Part shown: piece after piece, positions 1 to 6,552 of the stretch
How positions within the stretch are numbered: position 1 is the first letter of the stretch
Layout of the letters: every line of letters starts with the position of its first letter
Source: Desulfobacterales bacterium HSG17
Lineage (GTDB): Bacteria; Desulfobacterota; Desulfobacteria; Desulfobacterales; Desulfococcaceae
Direction: 5' to 3'
Assembly: GCA_030377945.1 (NCBI GenBank)
Contig: JAUCGD010000113.1
Span: 1 to 9,651 of the forward strand
Length of the DNA: 9,651 nucleotides
The notes under the pieces: model-generated
The model's database searches: none
Seen by the model: the letters and a program-made list of their open reading frames with translations, nothing else
Told to the model about the DNA's origin: nothing
Made by a program: the position numbers and the translations under genes

Positions 1-1820
1 AGGGGACGGTAGAAGCTACGAATATCCACATCCCCTACAACCTCAGCAGCGAGACGGCGTTCTGCGGTATCCGGTGAACGAACCAGTCCAATCAAAACCT
101 CCCCCCCCGCCATTATGCCCTCAATGCCGCCGCTCTTCAAAAACCCGACGATGGCACCTTTTTGAATCAAGGTCTCGGGATGATGAAGAAAAGAAGAGAG
201 TTCTTCGAAAAGAAACGGTTCACTGATCGCACAAAGCGTTTCCACAGCCTTGCCCCTCACACCACTATCCTCATCACTGGCAAGCATTTCACGGACCTTA
301 TGGACCGCTTTGGTGATATTGTGCCGTTCCGCTGTAATGAGCGCCTGCCGCCGTACTATGGCATCGGGGTAATCGAAAAGTTTAATCAGCAAAGAGGTCA
401 GCGCATCCGGTCGGAATTCTTCCAGAAGATGAAGTGAATATAGTACTTCCGCCGGATGGGAACTGGTTAGGCCTTTTTTCAATATGCCCAGAGATTCGCC
501 ATCTTCGATATTCAGAGTGGATGCTGTTATATACCGTTTTGTCAATGCATTTCCAAGAACGCTCCCATACTCCCGGCCCAGGAAAAAGCCTGCCCACAGC
601 CACAATGCCAGAACCGGGAACATGATGTAGGTTACGTGCACCGCTGTAAGGGGAAATATTAAATTGATACAGATGAGCGCAAGCCCTGCAATACCTGATG
701 CCGCCGGTTCGATGACACCCTCCACCTTGGCCTGGACGCCATGACGAATCATGGGAGACAGCGGCTGATAGAGCGTAAGGATGGCGGGTTCATCAACAGA
801 GGGCCGCACGACCTCATCGAAGAGCTTGATCATCATAATAACCCAAAAAAATAGACCAACACCCTGGGGAACAAGATCAACTGCCACTGCCGCCAGAATA
901 CCGAAAGTCATGACAACGGGTGTAGCAATCAGGCCTCCTCTTACTCCCAGGCGGGTCAAAACTTTTCCAGAGATAAACATCCGCACCACGAGGCTGGATA
1001 TATAGACGGCGGCCCAGAACATCCCGAAGAAACCGGCAAGTTGATCTTCTCCGGAGTAGCGGGTTTCAGTACGGTCATAAAAAGCGTAATCAATGAAATA
1101 CTGCGAAAAAATTGAAATGACAGAAACCAGCATGAGTAGGAAAAAATATCGCTCTCTGAATATTTTCAGACCCGTCGTCCCCTCTTGTTCATCTTCATCA
1201 TCGTCCTCGTCTGACACCTTCTCAGGGAAGGCGTGAATGATATAGCGTAGCACCCCGAAGCCAAGAATCATCCAGACAACGGTAAACCACAACAGGTTCG
1301 GCGTTCCCGTAATATGGACGATATATTTGATGAGAATACCCCCAGCAATACCTCCCAGCACCTCTCCGGAACTTATAAACCCGAAAAGACGCTTGCCCTG
1401 TCTCAAATCGAAGATTCGTTCGCATAGTCCCCAGAATTGGAGGGCAAGAAAAACACCCAGCACATCAATCCACATAAATATGATGAAAGCGGGCCATGGT
1501 GCATCCGTGAGAGAGAGGATGATCCGTAAGAGAAACACGAAGAACGCAAGGCTGAGAATGGTGATTTGAAAGAGCGCCGCAGGAGAAAGCTTTTCTTCCA
1601 GCCGGGAATAGATGAGCCCGAGAAGGGTCGTTACGATAGCCCCGGCCACATAGGCATAGGGAATCATTCCAATATTGAATTTCGCAAGAAAGAGAGCACT
1701 CGCCGTGCTTTCTATAAAGACAATGGTCAGGCCGAAAAAAAATGAATGAAAAAGGAGTAAAAATGTCGGGGCGGTTTCATTCCGGCGGATGTCCAGATTT
1801 CTGAGTATGGCTTGTATCAT
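1..1820 (-). CDS. NTT/MFS-like membrane transporter with C-terminal HEAT repeats (partial, 3' end off window)
   Basis: One uninterrupted frame of about 606 codons runs from an ATG at 1820 to the left edge; I translated it by hand and found no stop. Residues about 19-46, 53-73, 84-105, 111-134, 150-171, 176-197 and then from 222 to about 416 are hydrophobic segments, consistent with roughly 12 membrane helices in two halves. A very acidic loop (residues 204-213, nearly all Asp/Glu) joins the halves. The stretch around 334-375 (FDEVVRPSVDEPA, LYQPLSP, then Lys/Glu and a Gly-rich helix) resembles the ATP/ADP-translocase-like family. From about residue 444 to the edge the protein is soluble, with repeated Leu/Ala helical pairs typical of HEAT repeats. 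The ATG is preceded by AGGAA 7 nt upstream, and it lies just before helix 1 as in the family. The substrate cannot be told from sequence; nucleotide exchange is only the family precedent. It is divergent to the polyamine-type operon. Confidence 0.82.
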   Translation of the reverse strand, partial: MIQAILRNLDIRRNETAPTFLLLFHSFFFGLTIVFIESTASALFLAKFNIGMIPYAYVAGAIVTTLLGLIYSRLEEKLSPAALFQITILSLAFFVFLLRIILSLTDAPWPAFIIFMWIDVLGVFLALQFWGLCERIFDLRQGKRLFGFISSGEVLGGIAGGILIKYIVHITGTPNLLWFTVVWMILGFGVLRYIIHAFPEKVSDEDDDEDEQEGTTGLKIFRERYFFLLMLVSVISIFSQYFIDYAFYDRTETRYSGEDQLAGFFGMFWAAVYISSLVVRMFISGKVLTRLGVRGGLIATPVVMTFGILAAVAVDLVPQGVGLFFWVIMMIKLFDEVVRPSVDEPAILTLYQPLSPMIRHGVQAKVEGVIEPAASGIAGLALICINLIFPLTAVHVTYIMFPVLALWLWAGFFLGREYGSVLGNALTKRYITASTLNIEDGESLGILKKGLTSSHPAEVLYSLHLLEEFRPDALTSLLIKLFDYPDAIVRRQALITAERHNITKAVHKVREMLASDEDSGVRGKAVETLCAISEPFLFEELSSFLHHPETLIQKGAIVGFLKSGGIEGIMAGGEVLIGLVRSPDTAERRLAAEVVGDVDIRSFYRP

Positions 1821-1827
1821 AAGAACA

Positions 1828-1832
1828 TTCCT
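1828..1832 (-). promoter_or_regulatory. ribosome binding site of the HEAT-repeat transporter
   Basis: AGGAA on the minus strand lies 7 nt before the ATG at 1820. It decides the start, because the frame stays open for 95 more codons upstream without a comparable site. Confidence 0.6.
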
Positions 1833-2113
1833 GGATGCATGGCCGGTCAGCACCAATCGGTTTTCCGCCCATTCTATGCGCTTGTCTTTGTCGAAGACCC
1901 CCTTGAACAATGCAACCGTATCGCTCCGGCGGCAGCATAACATAGCACAACCCACCCGTTTCACCAATATTTTTAACCGTTCACCCCCTTTAATAAACAC
2001 TTCGCACAACGCTCCTCGTACGACAAGTACCGCGTATTCGGCCAGTGTGGGAATTTGTCCTGTACCCACATGTATATCGGTAGGTAATATATTTTCGAAG
2101 TTTGTTTATTCGC

Positions 2114-2144
2114 TTGACAGGTTCATGATTTAGGTATTTATAAA
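2114..2144 (+). promoter_or_regulatory. sigma70-like promoter of the speE operon
   Basis: A perfect TTGACA -35 box lies at 2114-2119. The -10 region holds TTTATA at 17 bp spacing (2137-2142) or the closer match TATAAA at 19 bp spacing (2139-2144). Transcription would start near 2150, giving a leader of about 60 nt before the GTG at 2213. The -35 box is strong; the -10 choice is ambiguous. Confidence 0.5.
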
Positions 2145-2212
2145 CATCAATCGGCGATGATATTTTATGGACAGGGATATTCTATACAGCATTCTGATCT
2201 TTTACAGGAACG

Positions 2213-3091
2213 GTGGCTGATTTGAGACGAAAATTTATATCAGACCAAGAGTGGTTTTTTGAAGATACCTTCAGGTTGGGCGAACCGACATCCTCGGCAT
2301 TCGGCCTTCTCCCTCTCAATAACGTATACGCGGGAAAAAGCCCTTTTCAGGACATTGAAATATTCGATACAGAAGAATACGGAAGAGTTTTGGTTCTGGA
2401 TGGAATCATACAGCTTTCGACAAAATACGAATTTGTCTATCATGAAATGCTCACCCATCCTGCGGCCCTATGCCACGGGAACCCCAAAAGAGTACTTATC
2501 GTGGGGGGCGGTGACGGCGGTTCTCTACGGGAGGTGCTCAAATATCCCGTCAAGGAAGTCGTGCTCATTGATATCGATCCGAAAGTGATCGATGTATCGA
2601 AACAGTATTTATCCTCTGTCTCAACAGGCGCCTTTGGAAGCAACAAGCTGACCATCATTAATGACGACGCCTTTACCCGGATCGCAGAGTACCGGAACGA
2701 CTTTGATCTGATCATCAGTGACTGCACCGATGCTTACGGACCCTCGGAGAGTCTATGGGGACAAAAATTCTTCGGGCTTGTCCTCAATGCTCTGAAGAAC
2801 GACGGTGTAGCCTCTTTCCAGACCGGTTTCTTCAAGGAGAAGTTCGCAAGGGATGCGGGCAGGGCGATCAGGGATATTTTTCCCTTCACATCGCTGCATC
2901 GTGCTTATGTAGCCTGCTTCCCTTTTGATGAATGCACCTTTGTCGTCGCCTCCCAAAGCATCGACTGTGAATCTGTCAGTTCGGATACTCTCGTGGATCG
3001 ATATGCGCGGTATCAGCTTGAAAACGACTATTACTCGCCGAGCATTCATAAAGCATCGGCAGTGCTACCGAGGTATTTATATGAAAAATAA
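2213..3091 (+). CDS. spermidine synthase-family aminopropyltransferase (first paralogue)
   Basis: This 292-residue protein has full SpeE architecture. The N-terminal beta domain carries SPFQDIEIFDT at 43-53 and YHEMLTHP at 76-83. The Rossmann-type methyltransferase-like domain carries GGGDGG at 98-103, and the catalytic D-C-T-D motif is at 170-173. The C-terminal signature YYSPSIHKA is also present. Family members transfer the aminopropyl group of decarboxylated SAM to putrescine or a related amine in the cytoplasm. Deviations from the usual family are D120 where Glu normally binds ribose, and an altered acceptor-pocket segment (CFPFDECTF instead of a TYPSGxWxF-like stretch), so the acceptor may not be putrescine. 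The start is GTG with AGGAA only 2 nt upstream; an in-frame TTG at 2222 with 11 nt spacing is the alternative, and a TGA at 2195 excludes longer forms. It is the first gene of an overlapping three-gene operon. No speD is nearby. Confidence 0.9.
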   Translation: MADLRRKFISDQEWFFEDTFRLGEPTSSAFGLLPLNNVYAGKSPFQDIEIFDTEEYGRVLVLDGIIQLSTKYEFVYHEMLTHPAALCHGNPKRVLIVGGGDGGSLREVLKYPVKEVVLIDIDPKVIDVSKQYLSSVSTGAFGSNKLTIINDDAFTRIAEYRNDFDLIISDCTDAYGPSESLWGQKFFGLVLNALKNDGVASFQTGFFKEKFARDAGRAIRDIFPFTSLHRAYVACFPFDECTFVVASQSIDCESVSSDTLVDRYARYQLENDYYSPSIHKASAVLPRYLYEK

Positions 3092-3947
3092 AGCTGTTTG
3101 GTTTCGGGAATCTACGGTTCCGGGAAAACGTTATGGTAAAATCGAACATGCCTTTTTTATAGAAAAAACCCTTCTTCAGAATACTTCCCCTTTTCAGGAT
3201 ATCCTGGTCTTTGAGAGCGATGTTTATGGCAAAATGCTCGTCCTTGACCAGATCGTGCAGTTTTCGGAAAGCGATGAGTTCATATACCACGAAATGTTGA
3301 CCCACCCGATTTTACTCTCGCACGCGGCACCGAAAACGATCCTCATCATCGGCGGCGGCGACGGGGGAACGTTGCGGGAGTGTCTGCGGCATGATCCTGA
3401 GGAAGTCATCCTCGTCGATATCGACAAGGAAGTCATTGATATATCAAAAGAATATTTCCCGGATATTTCGCAAGGGGCATTTGACGACACCCGCGTCACG
3501 ATACACCACGAAAACGGCAAGGATTTCATAACCGGCTACAAGGATTACTTTGATCTCATTATCGTTGATTGCGGTGACCCCATGGGGCCCTCCCTCGTCC
3601 TCTTTGAATCCATGTTTTACACTGATGTCTTCAATGCATTGAAGAAGGACGGCATGGCTGCCTTTCAAATCGGGTCATTCCTGGACAGGTCGTTCATAAT
3701 GGAGACCTATGCCACCCTGGCAAATCTATTTCTCTCGGTTTCTCCATTTCGTCTTACGATGCCCTCATATCACTGCGGTGAGTACTGCTTTATGGGCGCT
3801 TCAAAAAAGATTGATCTGCACAGGGTAACAGAAAGGCAACTCACAGAGAAATTTGAATCCTTACAATCGCGGCACTTATTTCGCTACTATTCGCCCCGTA
3901 TCCACAAGGCAGCACAAACAATTCCAGCATACCTGAATCCAATTTGA
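3081..3947 (+). CDS. speE: spermidine synthase-family aminopropyltransferase (second paralogue)
   Basis: This 288-residue protein starts at ATG 3081, overlapping the previous gene by 11 nt, with GAGG 7 nt upstream. A longer frame back to 2925 exists, but the extra 52 residues are antisense-like filler, so I reject it. Motifs are SPFQDILVF at 36-44, DEFIYHEMLTHP at 65-76, GGGDGG at 91-96, the catalytic D-C-G-D at 163-166 followed by PMGP, and the C-terminal YYSPRIHKA. The acceptor-pocket stretch PSYHCGEYCF keeps Pro, Tyr and Gly of the family pattern, so this copy is closer to a classical SpeE than its upstream neighbour. Asp113 replaces the usual ribose-binding Glu here too. The predicted reaction is aminopropyl transfer from decarboxylated SAM to a di- or polyamine. 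It is clearly homologous to, but quite diverged from, the first gene, so the duplication is old and the two copies probably act at different steps. Confidence 0.9.
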   Translation: MKNKAVWFRESTVPGKRYGKIEHAFFIEKTLLQNTSPFQDILVFESDVYGKMLVLDQIVQFSESDEFIYHEMLTHPILLSHAAPKTILIIGGGDGGTLRECLRHDPEEVILVDIDKEVIDISKEYFPDISQGAFDDTRVTIHHENGKDFITGYKDYFDLIIVDCGDPMGPSLVLFESMFYTDVFNALKKDGMAAFQIGSFLDRSFIMETYATLANLFLSVSPFRLTMPSYHCGEYCFMGASKKIDLHRVTERQLTEKFESLQSRHLFRYYSPRIHKAAQTIPAYLNPI

Positions 3948-4942
3948 ATATTGCAATATTAGGAACAGGAAGAATCGCACAGGCCCTTCGCTTCTATTAT
4001 ACCCAGAATAGTATATTCCCACCGGTTGTGACGATCCTGGAGGGTGAAAACGACATCGCCCGGGCCGATCTTGTGATCGGAACCCTTCCGGGAGGATTGG
4101 GAGAAAATAGCCTCCAAGCAGCCCTGACCTATAAAAAAGATCTCATTGATCTGGCTGATATGGATGTGGACTATTATCTGAAACAAAAGAGGGATATCGC
4201 TGCAGCTGGGATACTCGTCATACCTGCCTGCGGTTTCTGTCCCGGTCTCGTAAATTTCATTATCGGGAATGAAGCCGCCCGTTCTCCGAATCTTGGAGCA
4301 GTGGACGTTTCCGCAGGAAGCCTCTCGACGAAAAAGAATTTTTTTCCTTTTTTGTGGTGTTTTGAAGATATGATGTTGGAATTTCTCGGACCGTCGGTAC
4401 AAATCATTGAGAGGCAAAGACGAGAGTATCCTCCCTTTGCGGGATACCGGGAAGAATCGATTTATGGGATCCCGTCGGAAAGCTATCTCTCCCAGAGCGG
4501 CTTTGAAAATCTTGCCGATCACTTGAATGCCGACCGGTTTACTTATCGCAACATTCGCCCCCTTGGTTTCAAATATTTCTTTCGCTATTTGCATAACCAT
4601 GGCTTCCTCAAAGAAGCTCACATTCAGCGGACAAAAGAAATAATGGAAGAGCGATTTGAGGACAACATGTCCATTGCGGAGATCGCCCTGTCCTCTGACA
4701 ACAGGCTCCAAAATTGGCGGATTAAGAGTTTTTCCCATAAAAAAGAACCACTGAACTCGATGCAAAAGATCACCGCCCTTTTTCCCATTGCCATGATCCA
4801 CCTTCTGGTTGGGAGCAAAATCCGGAACAAAGGATTGCTTTTCTGTGAAGAGATCGGCTTGAACAACGAGGTGTTCAACGAAACCATTGAATTTCTTAGG
4901 AAAAAGGGTGTCTCCATCAGTCGCATAAGTGCAGACAGGTAG
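3944..4942 (+). CDS. saccharopine/lysine dehydrogenase-like oxidoreductase
   Basis: This 332-residue protein has an N-terminal NAD(P)-binding Rossmann motif (LGTGRIA, residues 6-12) and then LVIGTLPGG and DLIDLADMD. The family-typical turn PACGFCPGLVN lies at 94-104, matching the CGxxPG element of the lysine-dehydrogenase/saccharopine-dehydrogenase superfamily. A C-terminal substrate domain includes RPLGFKYFFRYLHNHGFL. Such enzymes form or oxidise secondary amines between an amino acid or polyamine and a carbonyl acid; carboxynorspermidine synthase is a related but longer (about 400 residue) member. The start is a TTG overlapping the TGA of the preceding gene by 4 nt (TTGA) with no clear Shine-Dalgarno, which implies translational coupling. 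Position and coupling suggest it acts on the product of the two aminopropyltransferases. Substrate and direction are unknown. Confidence 0.85.
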   Translation: MNIAILGTGRIAQALRFYYTQNSIFPPVVTILEGENDIARADLVIGTLPGGLGENSLQAALTYKKDLIDLADMDVDYYLKQKRDIAAAGILVIPACGFCPGLVNFIIGNEAARSPNLGAVDVSAGSLSTKKNFFPFLWCFEDMMLEFLGPSVQIIERQRREYPPFAGYREESIYGIPSESYLSQSGFENLADHLNADRFTYRNIRPLGFKYFFRYLHNHGFLKEAHIQRTKEIMEERFEDNMSIAEIALSSDNRLQNWRIKSFSHKKEPLNSMQKITALFPIAMIHLLVGSKIRNKGLLFCEEIGLNNEVFNETIEFLRKKGVSISRISADR

Positions 4943-4974
4943 CGTCGGCACACGAATGGTCCTTATTATAGCAA

Positions 4975-5115
4975 ATGACAAAAGTATGTTCCGATAGAGA
5001 TTTAAGGTGTATGACTATTAAGCCTGATCATACATACGACGGAATTAATTGTTATGCCAACTGCTACAAAGGCGATTGTCATGCAATGAAGTATTCAATC
5101 GGCGCCATAATATAA
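4975..5115 (+). CDS. possible Cys-rich micro-ORF (46 aa)
   Basis: An open frame begins 32 nt after the dehydrogenase stop. It encodes 46 residues if started at ATG 4975, or 34 if started at ATG 5011. The longer form has five Cys (residues 5, 12, 26, 30, 35), including a compact C-x3-C-x4-C-H cluster with sequence CYANCYKGDCH. ATG 5011 has AAGG at 5004-5007 but only 3 nt of spacing; ATG 4975 has no visible Shine-Dalgarno. I do not recognise the family. It could be a small metal-binding protein, a modified-peptide precursor, or a chance open frame in the gap before the convergent methyltransferase. It lies downstream of and in line with the speE operon. Length alone does not establish that it is coding; the Cys pattern is the only positive sign. 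Confidence 0.3.
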   Translation: MTKVCSDRDLRCMTIKPDHTYDGINCYANCYKGDCHAMKYSIGAII

Positions 5116-5134
5116 CAATCGGTATAACTTACCA

Positions 5135-5878
5135 TCATTTTTTTTGGGCGCAGAAATAAACGGTATCCCTGAAAAAATGGTTCATGGAAAAGGGCACATC
5201 TCTGTATTCGAATCCGGTTTCCGCAAATAAGCGCTTAAAATTGGCTTTGGTGAAAAAATGAAGATGCTCAGGTGGTGAGAAACCCCGCCAGGATTTTCCC
5301 TTTGCATACCGACCGACACCTTCCACATTGGGGATGGAAAGCAGTAAATATCCGCCCGGCACCAACAAATCAGCAGCATACATCAGGGCTTTGCGGGGCT
5401 CTAAAGCATGTTCCAGGTAGCTCCACATGGTCACGGCATTAAAAGGGCCGCCCTGATAATCCAGAAAATCACCCTGAAATAATTCCACACCCAGCTCTTT
5501 TTGGGCATATTGCACGGCTGCCTCGGAAAATTCACAACCGATGGAATCAAAATGATGGGATGCCTGTTTTACGAAAAATCCGGGGCCGCTACCCACATCC
5601 AGGACCTTGCCGGTTAAAAGAAAGCGGGTTAACAAGCCCAGCTTGCGATTCGCTTTTTTTAAATGATGGTCCCTTTCTTCAAAAACATTATGGTGATATC
5701 CGACTTCATTCTTACCCTCAAAATAAGCCGCCGCATAAAAATCCCCCAACTCTGCCAGGGTGGGGGGATTGGCCACATAGATATGGCCGTCATGACGGCA
5801 GCGCACAATTTGATACCCGTTTTTTTCAAAAAGCAGATCAACTTCCGTTTTCCCACAGACCAGGCATTCCTTCATCAT
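5135..5878 (-). CDS. class I SAM-dependent methyltransferase with N-terminal Cys knuckle
   Basis: This 247-residue protein belongs to the Methyltransf_23-like group. The N-terminus has C5-x2-C8 and then C27-R-H29-D30-G before NPP, which is the usual zinc-knuckle layout CxxC...CxxC with the last Cys replaced by Asp; His29 could substitute as ligand. The SAM-binding motif I is VLDVGSGPGFF at 92-102. The acidic strand-2 region is GCEFSEAA, a later motif is MWSYLEHALEP, and LLVPGGYLLLSIPN marks the post-motif strand. This domain pair is common in methyltransferases acting on sugars, polyketides or unknown small molecules; the substrate cannot be read here. The ATG at 5878 follows AAAGAG at 5 nt spacing, and a second ATG is adjacent. 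The gene lies 24 nt downstream of trmL on the same strand, so co-transcription is likely. It converges on the polyamine-type operon. Confidence 0.88.
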   Translation of the reverse strand: MMKECLVCGKTEVDLLFEKNGYQIVRCRHDGHIYVANPPTLAELGDFYAAAYFEGKNEVGYHHNVFEERDHHLKKANRKLGLLTRFLLTGKVLDVGSGPGFFVKQASHHFDSIGCEFSEAAVQYAQKELGVELFQGDFLDYQGGPFNAVTMWSYLEHALEPRKALMYAADLLVPGGYLLLSIPNVEGVGRYAKGKSWRGFSPPEHLHFFTKANFKRLFAETGFEYRDVPFSMNHFFRDTVYFCAQKK

Positions 5879-5902
5879 ACATTCTCTTTCGATATACTAT
5901 TT

Positions 5903-6361
5903 CTAAACAGATGGTCGCATACTTTCATACAATGCTATTCCGACACTAGTGGATAGATTCAAACTGCGAATATCATTATTGATCGGGATGCGAAACAATA
6001 AATCTGCATATTCATTCATCAATTCTGCGGGCAAGCCCTTGGTTTCGGCACCAAAAACCAGGAAAAGGCGGACCTGAGCTGCCGGGAGTTCCCACAACGA
6101 TTGTTTCCCGTTTTTGGAAAAAAAACACAATTCCCGGCGATCAACCGAAAAGGCTTCACAAAAGGTTTCAAATCTCGGCCACAGGGAAAGCTTCACTTTC
6201 GGCCAGTAATCCAACCCCGCCCGTTTGACCTGTTTCTCCGAAAGGGAAAACCCCAGGGGTTCAATCAAATGCAGATGAGAGCCGGTACCCACACATGTTC
6301 GACCGATATTGCCGGTGTTCCAGTGAATTTCAGGGTTCATGAGGACGACATGTCTTTCCAT
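5903..6361 (-). CDS. trmL: tRNA (cytidine/uridine-34-2'-O)-methyltransferase TrmL
   Basis: This 152-residue SPOUT-superfamily protein is the same size as E. coli TrmL and collinear with it. Motif 1 is NTGNIGRTC at 15-23. IEPLGF and the KRAGLDYW segment follow, motif 2 is FGAETKGLP at 103-111, and motif 3 is RSLNLSTSVGIALYE near the C-terminus, forming the knotted SAM site. The family methylates the ribose 2'-OH of the wobble nucleotide in tRNA-Leu isoacceptors. I chose ATG 6361 because AAAGGAAG lies 6 nt upstream; a GTG at 6367 would abut the Shine-Dalgarno and add two residues. The gene is first in a short leftward unit with the SAM methyltransferase. The function call is firm from the motifs. 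Confidence 0.93.
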   Translation of the reverse strand: MERHVVLMNPEIHWNTGNIGRTCVGTGSHLHLIEPLGFSLSEKQVKRAGLDYWPKVKLSLWPRFETFCEAFSVDRRELCFFSKNGKQSLWELPAAQVRLFLVFGAETKGLPAELMNEYADLLFRIPINNDIRSLNLSTSVGIALYESMRPSV

Positions 6362-6367
6362 GGGCAC

Positions 6368-6372
6368 TTCCT
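6368..6372 (-). promoter_or_regulatory. ribosome binding site deciding the trmL start
   Basis: AGGAA on the minus strand sits 6 nt before ATG 6361 and directly touches the alternative GTG at 6367. It therefore supports the ATG. Confidence 0.6.
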
Positions 6373-6445
6373 TTACTGGTGGCGCCTTGATAAATAATTA
6401 GGCCTTGTATATGAATATTTTACAATACCTTCGAGCACCAATGTT

Positions 6446-6472
6446 TCGACTTTTAAATATCCATCAAGTCGA
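6446..6472. repeat. 7-bp inverted repeat between trmL and the amidohydrolase gene
   Basis: TCGACTT (6446-6452) and AAGTCGA (6466-6472) are perfect inverted arms around a 13-nt AT-rich spacer. The repeat lies in the divergent spacer between trmL and the amidohydrolase and could be an operator. It could also be chance, and no T-run follows on either strand. Confidence 0.25.
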
Positions 6473-6552
6473 GTCAATTTACAAATGGGTAGATACTAAA
6501 TCGGATATTCAACATTTCGTCAATATGGATAAAATCGTAAAAAGGAAATAAA

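Larger units (their letters stand above)
1821..2212. other. divergent intergenic region
   Basis: This stretch of about 390 bases separates the leftward transporter from the rightward speE operon. It holds a rightward promoter candidate (2114-2144) and a weak hairpin with TGTGGG/CCCACA arms (2046-2051 and 2065-2070). On the minus strand the transporter frame stays open back to a TAA at 2106-2108, without a convincing start. No convincing leftward promoter was found, and I see no RNA gene. Confidence 0.5.

Noticed and set aside
2046..2070. TGTGGG/CCCACA hairpin as a terminator
   Set aside because: The stem is only 6 bp with a 13-nt loop and no T-run follows.
1789..2133. 114-codon plus-strand frame in the divergent spacer
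   Set aside because: It overlaps the transporter start on the other strand, has no family motif, and its composition is Ser/Thr/Asn-rich as in shadow frames.
2925..3080. 52-residue N-terminal extension of the second SpeE
   Set aside because: It lies inside the first SpeE gene in another frame. ATG 3081 has GAGG at ideal spacing and matches the family N-terminus.
3959..4981. 340-codon minus-strand open frame across the whole dehydrogenase gene
   Set aside because: It is antisense to a gene with clear family motifs, has no recognisable domain, and follows from codon bias of the opposite strand.
6362..6367. GTG start for trmL two codons upstream
   Set aside because: The Shine-Dalgarno would directly abut the GTG; ATG 6361 has proper spacing.
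6368..6552. Promoters for trmL and the amidohydrolase
   Set aside because: Several TTGAC-like and TA-rich hexamers exist, but none pair at convincing spacing with good matches at both boxes.
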